A DNA stretch of 6,628 nucleotides from Nitrococcus sp. (GTDB lineage: Bacteria; Pseudomonadota; Gammaproteobacteria; Nitrococcales; Nitrococcaceae), in contig JAKDMK010000130.1 of assembly GCA_030452365.1 (NCBI GenBank), forward strand, positions 1 through 6,628, in the 5' to 3' direction. Both the position numbers and the translations under genes were made by a program. A model generated the notes under the pieces. It was given only the letters and a program-made list of their open reading frames with translations, was not told the origin of the DNA and did not search any database. Every line of letters begins with the position of its first letter. Position 1 is the first letter of the stretch. This document shows, piece by piece, positions 1 through 5,576 of this stretch.

Positions 1-906
1 GTGTATATGAGACTGCGCTTTGGCGGTCACATGTTTTATGCTCATCTCTACAACTCCTATACACCCGCGTGGGCACACGCCCGCGTGAACAAAGGCTTCA
101 GCAGTGATGCAGGCGATGTCGGGATGCAGACGGATCTCATCAACCTCGAGTTTGAGCTCGATCACTGGACTGGCGCGCCTACGACATTGGTCGGGTATTC
201 TTATCTATTTGATTTCAATAACAGCGATCCCTCGACCGCCACCAGCGGCCCCGGCGGTGCCCTAGCCGGCGAGAATTCCAGCCGGGCCTCCAACAAGGTC
301 TTCGGCGTGCGTTTGGACGGAGAAATCCCGTTCACGGGCACGGGAAGCAAGGATGGTGTTGCGCTGCTCTACACCGGCGAATTCGCCAACCAGAGTAATT
401 ATTCCAACGGCAACAGTGCCATCGATGCAAACTATTACCTTGGAATGCTGGGCTTAGGGGTGCACGGCGTCAAGCTGAGCGCGAACTATGAGATCCTCGG
501 CAGCAATGATCGCCAATACGCCATACAGACGCCTTTCGCTACCGCGTTCGCGATGAACGGCTGGGCGGATCGCATACCGGGGAATAGGGCGCCGGCCATT
601 GGCTTGGTGGATGCCTGGGTGCAGGCGGATGCGGCCTCTCCGGCCAATTGGGGGCCGGCTTTGAGCGGCATGAAGATGTCGGCGCGCTATCACGACTTCC
701 AATCCGATGCGGGCAATGTCAAGTACGGCAGGGAGTTTGATTTCCGCGTCACCAAGGCCATCTCCCCGAATATTACCTTGCTTGCCCAATACGCGATCTA
801 TTGGGGTGACTCCGAGGCTACGCAGGCCAATGTCGGGACGGCTACCAACTTCAATCTGAACCAAGACACGCAAAAAGCCTGGCTGATGGGCACGTTCAAG
901 TTCTAA
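1..906 (+). CDS. Alginate-export-type outer-membrane porin, 3' part
   Basis: This is the C-terminal 301 residues of a large outer-membrane beta-barrel protein. The frame is open at the window edge and no signal peptide is present, so the first GTG is probably not the true start; I infer that more than 100 N-terminal residues lie outside. Visible signs are alternating polar/aromatic strands throughout, a block around residues 161-190 (NYEILGSND, then QTPFAT and MNGWAD) typical of the alginate-export (AlgE-like) porin family as I remember it, a later YHDFQSD strand near residue 230, and a C-terminal Phe after Lys (FKF), the usual assembly signal for outer-membrane barrels. The family forms passive channels. 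Many members in non-alginate producers have unknown substrates, so alginate should not be assumed. A strong terminator follows 24 bases after the stop, making this the last gene of its transcript. Family assignment is fairly sure; substrate is unknown. Confidence 0.78.
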   Translation: MYMRLRFGGHMFYAHLYNSYTPAWAHARVNKGFSSDAGDVGMQTDLINLEFELDHWTGAPTTLVGYSYLFDFNNSDPSTATSGPGGALAGENSSRASNKVFGVRLDGEIPFTGTGSKDGVALLYTGEFANQSNYSNGNSAIDANYYLGMLGLGVHGVKLSANYEILGSNDRQYAIQTPFATAFAMNGWADRIPGNRAPAIGLVDAWVQADAASPANWGPALSGMKMSARYHDFQSDAGNVKYGREFDFRVTKAISPNITLLAQYAIYWGDSEATQANVGTATNFNLNQDTQKAWLMGTFKF

Positions 907-930
907 CGCAGTCCAGCCATGGCCTTCACG

Positions 931-967
931 GTGCCATGGGGCTGATGCCCCATGGCACTTTGCATTT
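931..967 (+). terminator. Rho-independent terminator of the porin gene
   Basis: A perfect 12-bp stem (GTGCCATGGGGC at 931-942 with its complement at 947-958) closes a TGAT loop and is followed by TTTGCATTT. It begins 24 bases after the porin stop codon. The T tract is interrupted by GC, so termination strength is inferred rather than certain. The stem is symmetrical, but the reverse strand lacks a matching T run. Confidence 0.85.
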
Positions 968-1161
968 GTGGCGCAGCCAAGCATTGACCGGGCTCCCAAC
1001 TTCAGAGAAGCTAGCGAGATTATCACCGATCCACTGAGGGTAGGCTGTTGTTGCCTTACCGTCGGGTTAGACTCGCTGATGGGGTCGCTCTGTGAGTCGG
1101 CAGCCGCGCACTCACGACGACCACTATTGCGTGCATCTTCGGCCGGCCGACGGAGTGGGCT

Positions 1162-1248
1162 GGGTCAAGTCTAGTATTGCGCATTCAGCAGGTGGGACGA
1201 ATTATGCTAAAGGTCTCAAAGACCTGGAATGCACAAGACGAGACTTGA
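1162..1248. mobile_element. Palindromic-ended small element, copy 1 (degenerate)
   Basis: These 87 bases align without gaps to 4304-4390 with 10 differences by my count (about 88% identity), most of them transitions. The left end (GGGTCAAGTCTAGTATTG) is intact except for one missing outer G. The right end has lost symmetry through two T-to-G changes, and its terminal CCCC is replaced by unrelated sequence. The centre contains a small perfect hairpin, GGTCT-CAA-AGACC at 1212-1224. There is no coding capacity and no target-site duplication that I can see. It lies about 156 bases upstream of the carbonic anhydrase start. Two dispersed, gap-free copies indicate a mobile or mobilised non-autonomous repeat; this copy looks like an older, decaying one. 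Confidence 0.8.
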
Positions 1249-1404
1249 TTGCGTCTCTCCGCTCCTTACTCGTCTCGAGTCCATCGCGCGCCACCCTATG
1301 CCAGGGGTTCGCCTTTCTCCTGGCTGATCGCCCGGCAGGGATGCCTCCCGCGTTTGCTCGTCAGTTGCAGGCGGTAAATGCATGATCCCTGCTGGAGGTG
1401 ATTC

Positions 1405-2043
1405 ATGACCAATAAACTGGGTATTGAGAAACTGGACGAAGGTGCGCGCCGGTTTCAGGAAACGGTTTTTCCCGCCCGGCGGCCGCTGTTCGAGAGGCTG
1501 GCCGATGGTCAGAGTCCTAGCGTCCTGTGGATTACCTGCGGGGACTCGCGCGTGGATCCGCTTTCAATCACGCAGATGGAACCGGGCGAGCTCTTCATAC
1601 ACCGCAATATCGGCAACATCGTGCCCCCCTATGCGACGCGCCGTGGCGCCGCGGCGGCGACGATCGAATACGCCGTCAAGGTTCTGGGTGTGCAGCACGT
1701 GGTCGTGTGCGGACATTCCGACTGCGGCGCCGTCAAGGCCTGTTTGAATCCAGCCTCGGTCCAGGCGTTGCTCGCGGTCAGGGAATGGCTCGAGCTCGCC
1801 GGTTCCCTGCGCGCAAGAGTCGAGCAGCGGTACGGCTGCACCGACGGCGAGGAATGCCTCGAGCGGGCGATTCAGCAGAACGCCCTTGACCAGGTGGAGC
1901 GCTTGAAAACGCACCCGAGCGTGGCCGAGGCGCTCGCGGCCGGGAAGCTGCAGCTTCACGCCTGGTATTACCGGATCGCCACCGGGGAAGTGCTGGTTTG
2001 CTCCAACCTCGACGGCGAGGCCGTTAGCGCGCGGCGGGCATAG
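1405..2043 (+). CDS. Beta-class carbonic anhydrase (CynT-like)
   Basis: Interconverts CO2 and bicarbonate with a zinc cofactor in the cytoplasm. The 212-residue product is full length for the bacterial beta class (E. coli CynT is about 219). The zinc ligands and catalytic dyad are all visible: Cys45, Asp47 and Arg49 in CGDSRVDP, then His104 and Cys107 in GHSDCGA. The N-terminal pattern (RFQETVFPARRPLFERLADGQSP) and HRNIGNIVPPY resemble CynT more than the Can branch. The start is well supported by GGAGGTG at 1394-1400, just before the ATG. There is no signal peptide, so it is cytosolic. The next gene on the strand is a SulP anion transporter, suggesting a shared role in bicarbonate supply; SulP transporters fused to this type of carbonic anhydrase are known. 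There are no cyanate-degradation genes beside it, so a cynT role in cyanate metabolism is not supported. Confidence 0.95.
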   Translation: MTNKLGIEKLDEGARRFQETVFPARRPLFERLADGQSPSVLWITCGDSRVDPLSITQMEPGELFIHRNIGNIVPPYATRRGAAAATIEYAVKVLGVQHVVVCGHSDCGAVKACLNPASVQALLAVREWLELAGSLRARVEQRYGCTDGEECLERAIQQNALDQVERLKTHPSVAEALAAGKLQLHAWYYRIATGEVLVCSNLDGEAVSARRA

Positions 2044-2091
2044 GCCCTGGCCTTCCTCGCTCCTGTAGAGGTGCTTCGAGGGAATACGTGT

Positions 2092-2251
2092 GAACAAACG
2101 TAACTACTCACCCCTCGTCATCCTGCGCACAGCGAAGCGGAGTCGCAGGATCCAGCGACTAGATTCTGCGACTCCGCCTGAGGGCTCCGCGCAGAATGAC
2201 AGTACGAAAAGGTCATCCTGCGCAGAAGGGGGTGAGTAGTTACGAACAAAC
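2092..2251. mobile_element. MITE-like element with 15-bp inverted repeats and 8-bp target duplication
   Basis: A complete non-autonomous transposable element of 144 bases (2100-2243). The ends are perfect 15-bp inverted repeats, GTAACTACTCACCCC at 2100-2114 and its complement at 2229-2243. Immediately outside, GAACAAAC occurs at 2092-2099 and again at 2244-2251, an 8-bp direct repeat that reads as a target-site duplication. It has no open frame of note. GTAA termini with 8-bp duplications are the signature of the IS66 family, so an IS66-type transposase is the likely mobiliser; this is inference from the ends only, as no transposase is in the window. The intact duplication and perfect ends suggest a fairly recent insertion. 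It lies between the carbonic anhydrase and the SulP gene; without it and one copy of the duplication the gap would be 114 bases instead of 266. Confidence 0.9.
2117..2200. repeat. Long imperfect palindrome nested in the MITE
   Basis: An 84-base imperfect palindrome. The outer arms are GTCATCCTGCGC (2117-2128) and GCGCAGAATGAC (2189-2200); the inner arms are GCGGAGTCGCAGGATC (2137-2152) and GATTCTGCGACTCCGC (2162-2177). Each pair has one mismatch that becomes a G-U pair in RNA. The tip loop is 2153-2161. A further 12-base exact copy of the left outer arm stands at 2212-2223, in direct orientation. It resembles a class of dispersed palindromic repeats with a TCATyCTG...GCGnAG core that I remember from many bacterial genomes, but I cannot search for it. 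If transcribed from the carbonic anhydrase side it would fold into a long hairpin and could weaken read-through into the transporter gene. Confidence 0.8.
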
Positions 2252-2309
2252 TGTATGGCGAATAGTCAATAGCATATCGACAACGATCTGATCGAGGAAA
2301 TGAGGTTCC

Positions 2310-4289
2310 ATGGACAAGCCGAGTGCTTCGCAGAGCGGGAAGGGTTATACGCCACCCACCCTACGGGAGGCGCTGCGTACGGATATCCTGTCTTCGATAG
2401 TGGTTTTCCTGGTGGCCCTGCCCTTGTGCATGGGCATCGCCATCGCCTCCGGGGCCCCGGTCATCTCCGGTCTGATCACCGGGATCGTGGGCGGCCTGAT
2501 CGTAGGGATGTTATCCGGCCAGCCGCTGCAGGTCAGCGGGCCGGCCGCCGGGCTCACCGTGGTTATGTTTGGGATCATCCAAGATCACGGCCTGGCGATG
2601 ATGGGCGCGGCCGTGCTCGTCGGCGGGATCATCCAGCTCGTCTCCGGGATCTGCGGTCTCGGGCAATGGTTTCGCGCCGTCTCACCGGCGGTCATTCGGG
2701 GTATGCTTTCCGGGATCGGAGTGCTGATTGTCGCAAGCCAATTTCATGTCATGGTGGATGACATTCCCAAGGACGATGGTATCCAGAACCTGCTCGCGAT
2801 TCCGGCTGCCATCCAGCTCGGAGCGCCGCTCCCGCAATGGGAGGCGCAAGCGGTGCGCGAGTTCCGCACGGCGAAGCTCAAGCAGCTCAACTATCTGCAC
2901 GATGAGCAAAAGCATATTCATAAAAGCCTCAGCCGCGCGTTACCCGAGAATTCGACCTCCGACATAATCCCGCCGACTGTACTGCGCCCGGCGCTGGAGC
3001 GCCAAGCCGCTCTCACCCAAAGCGTCGGTCGTTTCCTTGATGATCTCAAAAGCGTGAGGCTGCATGACCCATCGCAGGTGGCGCAAGTGCGCGCGGCGAT
3101 GGAGCAAGCCTTCAAGGAGAGTCAGGGCGCGCTGGCCGCGCTCAAGCAGCGCAAGATTGAACAGGTCAAGGCAACGCAAACTGCCGCCGTCGCCGCGCTG
3201 CAAAGCCCACTGCACCAGGTCAAGAGTCATGAATGGGCCGCGAAGCTTGGGCTGCTCACCATCGTGATCATTGTGCTCTGGCAGACGGTTACGCCCAAAA
3301 AGCTGCGCATAGCCCCCGGGCCTTTGGTCGCTACAGTGGCGGTGACCGCAATCGCGGCGGTGCTTAGCCTGCCGGTCCTGCGCGTGGATATCCCGGACAA
3401 CCTGCTCGCCGGGCTCAACCTTCTGTCGATTGAAACATTGAGTGAAAACCTCTCCATCATGACCTTGCTGGGGACGGGCATCCTTGTCGCCGCCATCGCG
3501 AGCGCAGAGACCTTGTTGTGCGCTACCGCCGTCGATCAGTTGCATCGGGGGCCGCGCACGCGCTACGACAAGGAGCTGCGCAGTCAGGGGATCGGCAATA
3601 TGATCTGTGGAGTGCTTGGGGGCCTGCCGATGACCGGGGTCATCGTGCGCAGCTCGGTCAACGTCCACGCCGGGGCAAAGACCCGTCTCTCGGCGATCCT
3701 GCACGGATTGTGGCTGCTGACCTTTGTCTTGCTGCTGGCCTCCGTGCTGCGGATGATCCCCACGGCTTGTCTGGCCGCTATCCTCGTCTATACCGGTTGG
3801 AAGCTCATTAATGCGCGCAACAACCTGATCGAGCTCTGGCGCTACGGCAAGGGGGAAGTGGCCATTTATCTGGTGACGCTCACCGTTATTGTCGTGCAGG
3901 ATCTGTTGACCGGCGTGCTCACAGGCGTGGCGCTTTCTGGGGTCAAACTGCTGCACAGTTTCTCTCATCTGCGAACGGATTTGGAGATCGACCGCGATCA
4001 AGATAAGGCTATCTTGTTCCTAGAAGGCAGCGCTACGTTTCTGCGGCTGCCGCGCCTTGCCACTGCGCTGGAGCAAGTACCCAACGGCGCTGAGCTGCAC
4101 GTCGACTTCCATCGCCTGCACTACATCGATCACGCGTGTATCGAGCTGCTCATGAACTGGGCGGCGCAGCACGAATCGTTGGGGGGCAGGCTGGTGCTGG
4201 ATTGGGATTCCCTGCACGCCCGCTTTAGCGCCGGCAACGGCCTCGGCGAGAGGCTGCAAGCGCCGGGACCGAATTCGAAAGCGGCCTGA
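2310..4289 (+). CDS. SulP-family anion (probably bicarbonate) transporter with large internal insertion and STAS domain
   Basis: A 659-residue inner-membrane transporter of the SulP/SLC26 family. Membrane segments appear at about residues 27-48, 50-70, 78-94, 95-118, 128-149, 312-328, 338-357, 381-404, 428-445, 461-483, 485-500 and 515-547. Family hallmarks include QVSGPAAGLTVV (74-85) and GLPMTGVIVRSSVNVHAGAKTR (438-459). The C-terminal STAS domain (about 565-640) is short but keeps YIDHACIELL. Unusually, about 140 residues (165-310), charged, rich in Ala, Gln and Lys and likely helical, lie between segments five and six, where most relatives have a short loop. The start at 2310 is preceded by GAGG at 2302-2305 and GAGGA at 2294-2298. 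The adjacent carbonic anhydrase makes bicarbonate the best substrate guess; sulfate or another anion remains possible. The SulP family is near certain, the substrate is not. Confidence 0.93.
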   Translation: MDKPSASQSGKGYTPPTLREALRTDILSSIVVFLVALPLCMGIAIASGAPVISGLITGIVGGLIVGMLSGQPLQVSGPAAGLTVVMFGIIQDHGLAMMGAAVLVGGIIQLVSGICGLGQWFRAVSPAVIRGMLSGIGVLIVASQFHVMVDDIPKDDGIQNLLAIPAAIQLGAPLPQWEAQAVREFRTAKLKQLNYLHDEQKHIHKSLSRALPENSTSDIIPPTVLRPALERQAALTQSVGRFLDDLKSVRLHDPSQVAQVRAAMEQAFKESQGALAALKQRKIEQVKATQTAAVAALQSPLHQVKSHEWAAKLGLLTIVIIVLWQTVTPKKLRIAPGPLVATVAVTAIAAVLSLPVLRVDIPDNLLAGLNLLSIETLSENLSIMTLLGTGILVAAIASAETLLCATAVDQLHRGPRTRYDKELRSQGIGNMICGVLGGLPMTGVIVRSSVNVHAGAKTRLSAILHGLWLLTFVLLLASVLRMIPTACLAAILVYTGWKLINARNNLIELWRYGKGEVAIYLVTLTVIVVQDLLTGVLTGVALSGVKLLHSFSHLRTDLEIDRDQDKAILFLEGSATFLRLPRLATALEQVPNGAELHVDFHRLHYIDHACIELLMNWAAQHESLGGRLVLDWDSLHARFSAGNGLGERLQAPGPNSKAA

Positions 4290-4302
4290 GAGCGGTGAGA
4301 GC

Positions 4303-4394
4303 GGGGTCAAGTCTAGTATTGCGTATTTAGCAGGTGGGAAGAACTATGTTGGAGGTTTCAAAGACCTGGAATGCACAATACTAGACTTGACCCC
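4303..4394. mobile_element. Palindromic-ended small element, copy 2 (intact)
   Basis: A 92-base element with perfect 19-bp terminal inverted repeats: GGGGTCAAGTCTAGTATTG at 4303-4321 and its complement at 4376-4394. The symmetry continues imperfectly inwards. The centre has a small hairpin, GGTTT-CAA-AGACC (4354-4366), which is perfect in copy 1 and has a G-U pair here. The other copy is at 1162-1248. No flanking duplication is visible (GC on the left, AT on the right). GGGGTCA...TGACCCC ends recall sequences that accompany REP-associated tyrosine transposases (RAYT, IS200/IS605-like) in proteobacteria; this is from memory and uncertain. The element begins 13 bases after the SulP stop codon and overlaps the start of the next gene. 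Its long stem could act on transcripts, but no T tract follows, so I do not call it a terminator. Confidence 0.85.
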
Positions 4395-4616
4395 ATCGGT
4401 ACGAGCACCGTGCTCGCTTTCCAGCGTGATGAGGGAGGGGATTGGGTCGCGGTGCTCGATTGCGGTCATACTCAGCATGTGCGCCATCAACCGCCCTGGC
4501 TCAATCGCCCTTGGGTGGTGACTGAGGCTGGGCGTGACGCGATGCGCGGTGAGCGGATGCGCTGCGGCTGGTGTGAGCAGGCCGGGGCGGATGAGCAGGA
4601 GTCCGATGCGCCATGA
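4371..4616 (+). CDS. DUF3565 family small metal-binding-like protein
   Basis: A protein of up to 81 residues matching the DUF3565 pattern: DWVAVLDCGHTQHVRHQPPWLNRPWVVTEAGR, then CGWC. Cys31, His33, His36, His39, Cys65 and Cys68 look like a zinc site, though the family has no established function that I know of. The ATG at 4371 lies inside the palindromic element, whose last 24 bases encode the first eight residues (MHNTRLDP). A GTG at 4410 (residue 14) would give a product starting one or two residues before the conserved core and may be the native start, but no good ribosome-binding site precedes it. GGAGG at 4351-4355 is 15 bases from the ATG, longer than normal unless the small hairpin between them shortens the distance. 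The stop overlaps the next start as ATGA, indicating translational coupling. Family certain; start uncertain. Confidence 0.85.
   Translation: MHNTRLDPIGTSTVLAFQRDEGGDWVAVLDCGHTQHVRHQPPWLNRPWVVTEAGRDAMRGERMRCGWCEQAGADEQESDAP
4402..4416. repeat. Short inverted repeat over the alternative GTG start
   Basis: CGAGCAC (4402-4408) and GTGCTCG (4410-4416) are perfect complements around one central base. The GTG candidate start of the DUF3565 gene is the first codon of the right arm. It could be an operator, a weak hairpin hiding that start, or chance in GC-rich coding sequence. Function is not supported beyond the symmetry. Confidence 0.35.
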
Positions 4617-5161
4617 TGCTGATGGACCCGGTCAAGTCATTTCTGCTGGTTGTGGACGCCCAAGAGAAGCTGATGCCGGCCGTGCACGATCATGAGCAGG
4701 TGACTGCCAATATCGCGCGCTTGCTCGGCGTGGCCACGGAGCTTGGCGTGCCGATTCGGGCCTCGGAGCAGTATCCCAAGGGTTTGGGCTCGATGCTCGC
4801 TCGGTTGCGCGAGCACATTGCGGATGAGGCCATCAGCGAGAAGGTCCACTTCTCTTATGCGAAGGCGCCGAGCGGCCAGCGTATGCTCGCGCAGCTTGAA
4901 CAGCCGCAGGCCATCGTCACCGGCGTCGAGGCGCATGTCTGCGTGCTGCAGACCGCTATTGGACTGCAGTGCGAGGGCCGTGATGTATTCGTGGTTGCCG
5001 ATGCCGTTGGCTCGCGCAACCCGCGCGACGCGCAGCTCGCGCTCGAGCGCCTGCGAGCGGGCGGCGTGAGCGTAGTCAGCCTCGAAATGGTGGTCTTCGA
5101 GTGGCTGCGGCAGGCCGGCACATCGCAGTTCAAGCGCATCAGCCAGCAATATTTGCGATAG
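4613..5161 (+). CDS. Isochorismatase-family (cysteine hydrolase) protein
   Basis: A 182-residue cytoplasmic hydrolase of the isochorismatase-like alpha/beta fold. The catalytic triad is visible: Asp15 in LLVVDAQEKLMP, Lys77 in SEKVHFS, and Cys110 in TGVEAHVCVLQTA. The sequence ends normally at about the family's usual length. It resembles the YcaC-like group of unknown substrate rather than enterobactin-pathway EntB (no carrier-protein domain and no siderophore genes nearby), so isochorismate is not the likely substrate. AGGAG at 4597-4601 lies 11 bases before the first of several closely spaced ATGs (4613, 4616, 4622); I chose the first because it gives the ATGA overlap with the DUF3565 gene. 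It is the middle gene of a three-gene cluster ending in cbiX. Fold and triad are sure; the reaction is unknown. Confidence 0.9.
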   Translation: MMLMDPVKSFLLVVDAQEKLMPAVHDHEQVTANIARLLGVATELGVPIRASEQYPKGLGSMLARLREHIADEAISEKVHFSYAKAPSGQRMLAQLEQPQAIVTGVEAHVCVLQTAIGLQCEGRDVFVVADAVGSRNPRDAQLALERLRAGGVSVVSLEMVVFEWLRQAGTSQFKRISQQYLR

Positions 5162-5178
5162 GGCCTGTTGACTAGATC

Positions 5179-5562
5179 ATGCGCGTGCTGCTGCTGCTCG
5201 CCCACGGTAGTCGCCGGCGTAGCTCGAATGAGGAGATCCGCCACTTGAGTGGTCGGCTCGCCGAGTGCCTGCGTGATTGCTATGCACGCGTCGCGCCCGC
5301 TTTCCTGGAGTTGGCCGAACCGTCTATTCCCGCTGCTATCGATGAGGCGGTCAATGCCGGGGCGACAGAGGTGGTGCTGTTTCCCTACTTCTTGTCGGCT
5401 GGGCGCCATGTCTGTGAAGACATCCCGCGCCTGGTTGGCGCAGCGCGTCAACGTCATCCGCATGCGCGCCTGGAGCTGCGGCCGTATCTGGGTGAGCTGC
5501 CGGGGCTGATCGAGCTGATCGTCGCGAGCCTGCGCGAGCGAATTACTACCCACCCGCCCTAA
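5179..5562 (+). CDS. cbiX: Single-domain CbiX/SirB-type sirohydrochlorin chelatase
   Basis: A 127-residue class II tetrapyrrole chelatase. It is predicted to insert Co2+ (cobalamin route) or Fe2+ (siroheme route) into sirohydrochlorin in the cytoplasm. His9 in LLLAHGSRRRSS and His77 in PYFLSAGRHVCEDIP are the two conserved metal-binding histidines, with Glu44 in FLEL as a further family residue. The length matches the short, one-domain form, which works as a homodimer; SirB and CbiK relatives are about twice as long. It starts 17 bases after the isochorismatase-family stop without a clear ribosome-binding site, so translation may depend on the upstream gene. There are no other cobalamin or siroheme genes in the window, so the metal cannot be chosen from context. 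Its end faces the convergent SDR gene across a 14-base gap. Confidence 0.92.
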   Translation: MRVLLLLAHGSRRRSSNEEIRHLSGRLAECLRDCYARVAPAFLELAEPSIPAAIDEAVNAGATEVVLFPYFLSAGRHVCEDIPRLVGAARQRHPHARLELRPYLGELPGLIELIVASLRERITTHPP

Positions 5563-5576
5563 TGTGGCCGCGGACA

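Larger units (their letters stand above)
907..1404. other. Gene-free stretch between porin and carbonic anhydrase
   Basis: This 498-base stretch holds the porin terminator (931-967) and a degenerate palindromic-ended repeat (1162-1248). I recognise nothing else with confidence. Two short overlapping open frames cross it (968-1174 and 1092-1385), but neither resembles a known protein, neither has a convincing ribosome-binding site, and the second runs straight through the repeat, so I do not call them genes. The part from about 1080 to 1160 could be old coding debris interrupted by the repeat, which is a guess. The promoter of the carbonic anhydrase gene should lie between the repeat and 1390. 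I see only weak matches to a sigma-70 consensus there (for example TTGCTC and TAAATG about 15 bases apart near 1354-1380), too poor to call. Confidence 0.6.

Noticed and set aside
454..1026. 190-codon minus-strand open frame over the porin 3' end
   Set aside because: It is antisense to the beta-barrel gene and crosses its terminator; low-complexity Arg/Gly/Ala composition.
1077..1090. GGGGTC motif near 1081 as a possible third end of the palindromic repeat
   Set aside because: Only six bases match; the following sequence does not continue the CAAGTCTAGTATTG pattern.
968..1174. 68-codon open frame directly after the porin terminator
   Set aside because: It has a GTG start inside the tail of the terminator, no ribosome-binding site, and ends in the repeat; no family recognised.
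1092..1385. 97-codon open frame starting with GTG upstream of the carbonic anhydrase
   Set aside because: It reads through the mobile repeat copy, has no clear ribosome-binding site and no recognisable similarity.
2044..2099. Possible hairpin terminator after the carbonic anhydrase (TTCCTCG and CGAGGGAA)
   Set aside because: The stem is short and imperfect with a 16-base loop and no T tract.
2940..4001. A long open frame (353 codons) on the minus strand inside the SulP gene
   Set aside because: It lies fully antisense to a well-supported transporter, is rich in His, Arg, Gln and Asp as expected of a GC-rich shadow frame, and resembles no family.
5563..5576. Small symmetry (TGTGGCCGCGGACA) between the convergent cbiX and SDR stops
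   Set aside because: Too short and with no loop or T run; not a credible bidirectional terminator.
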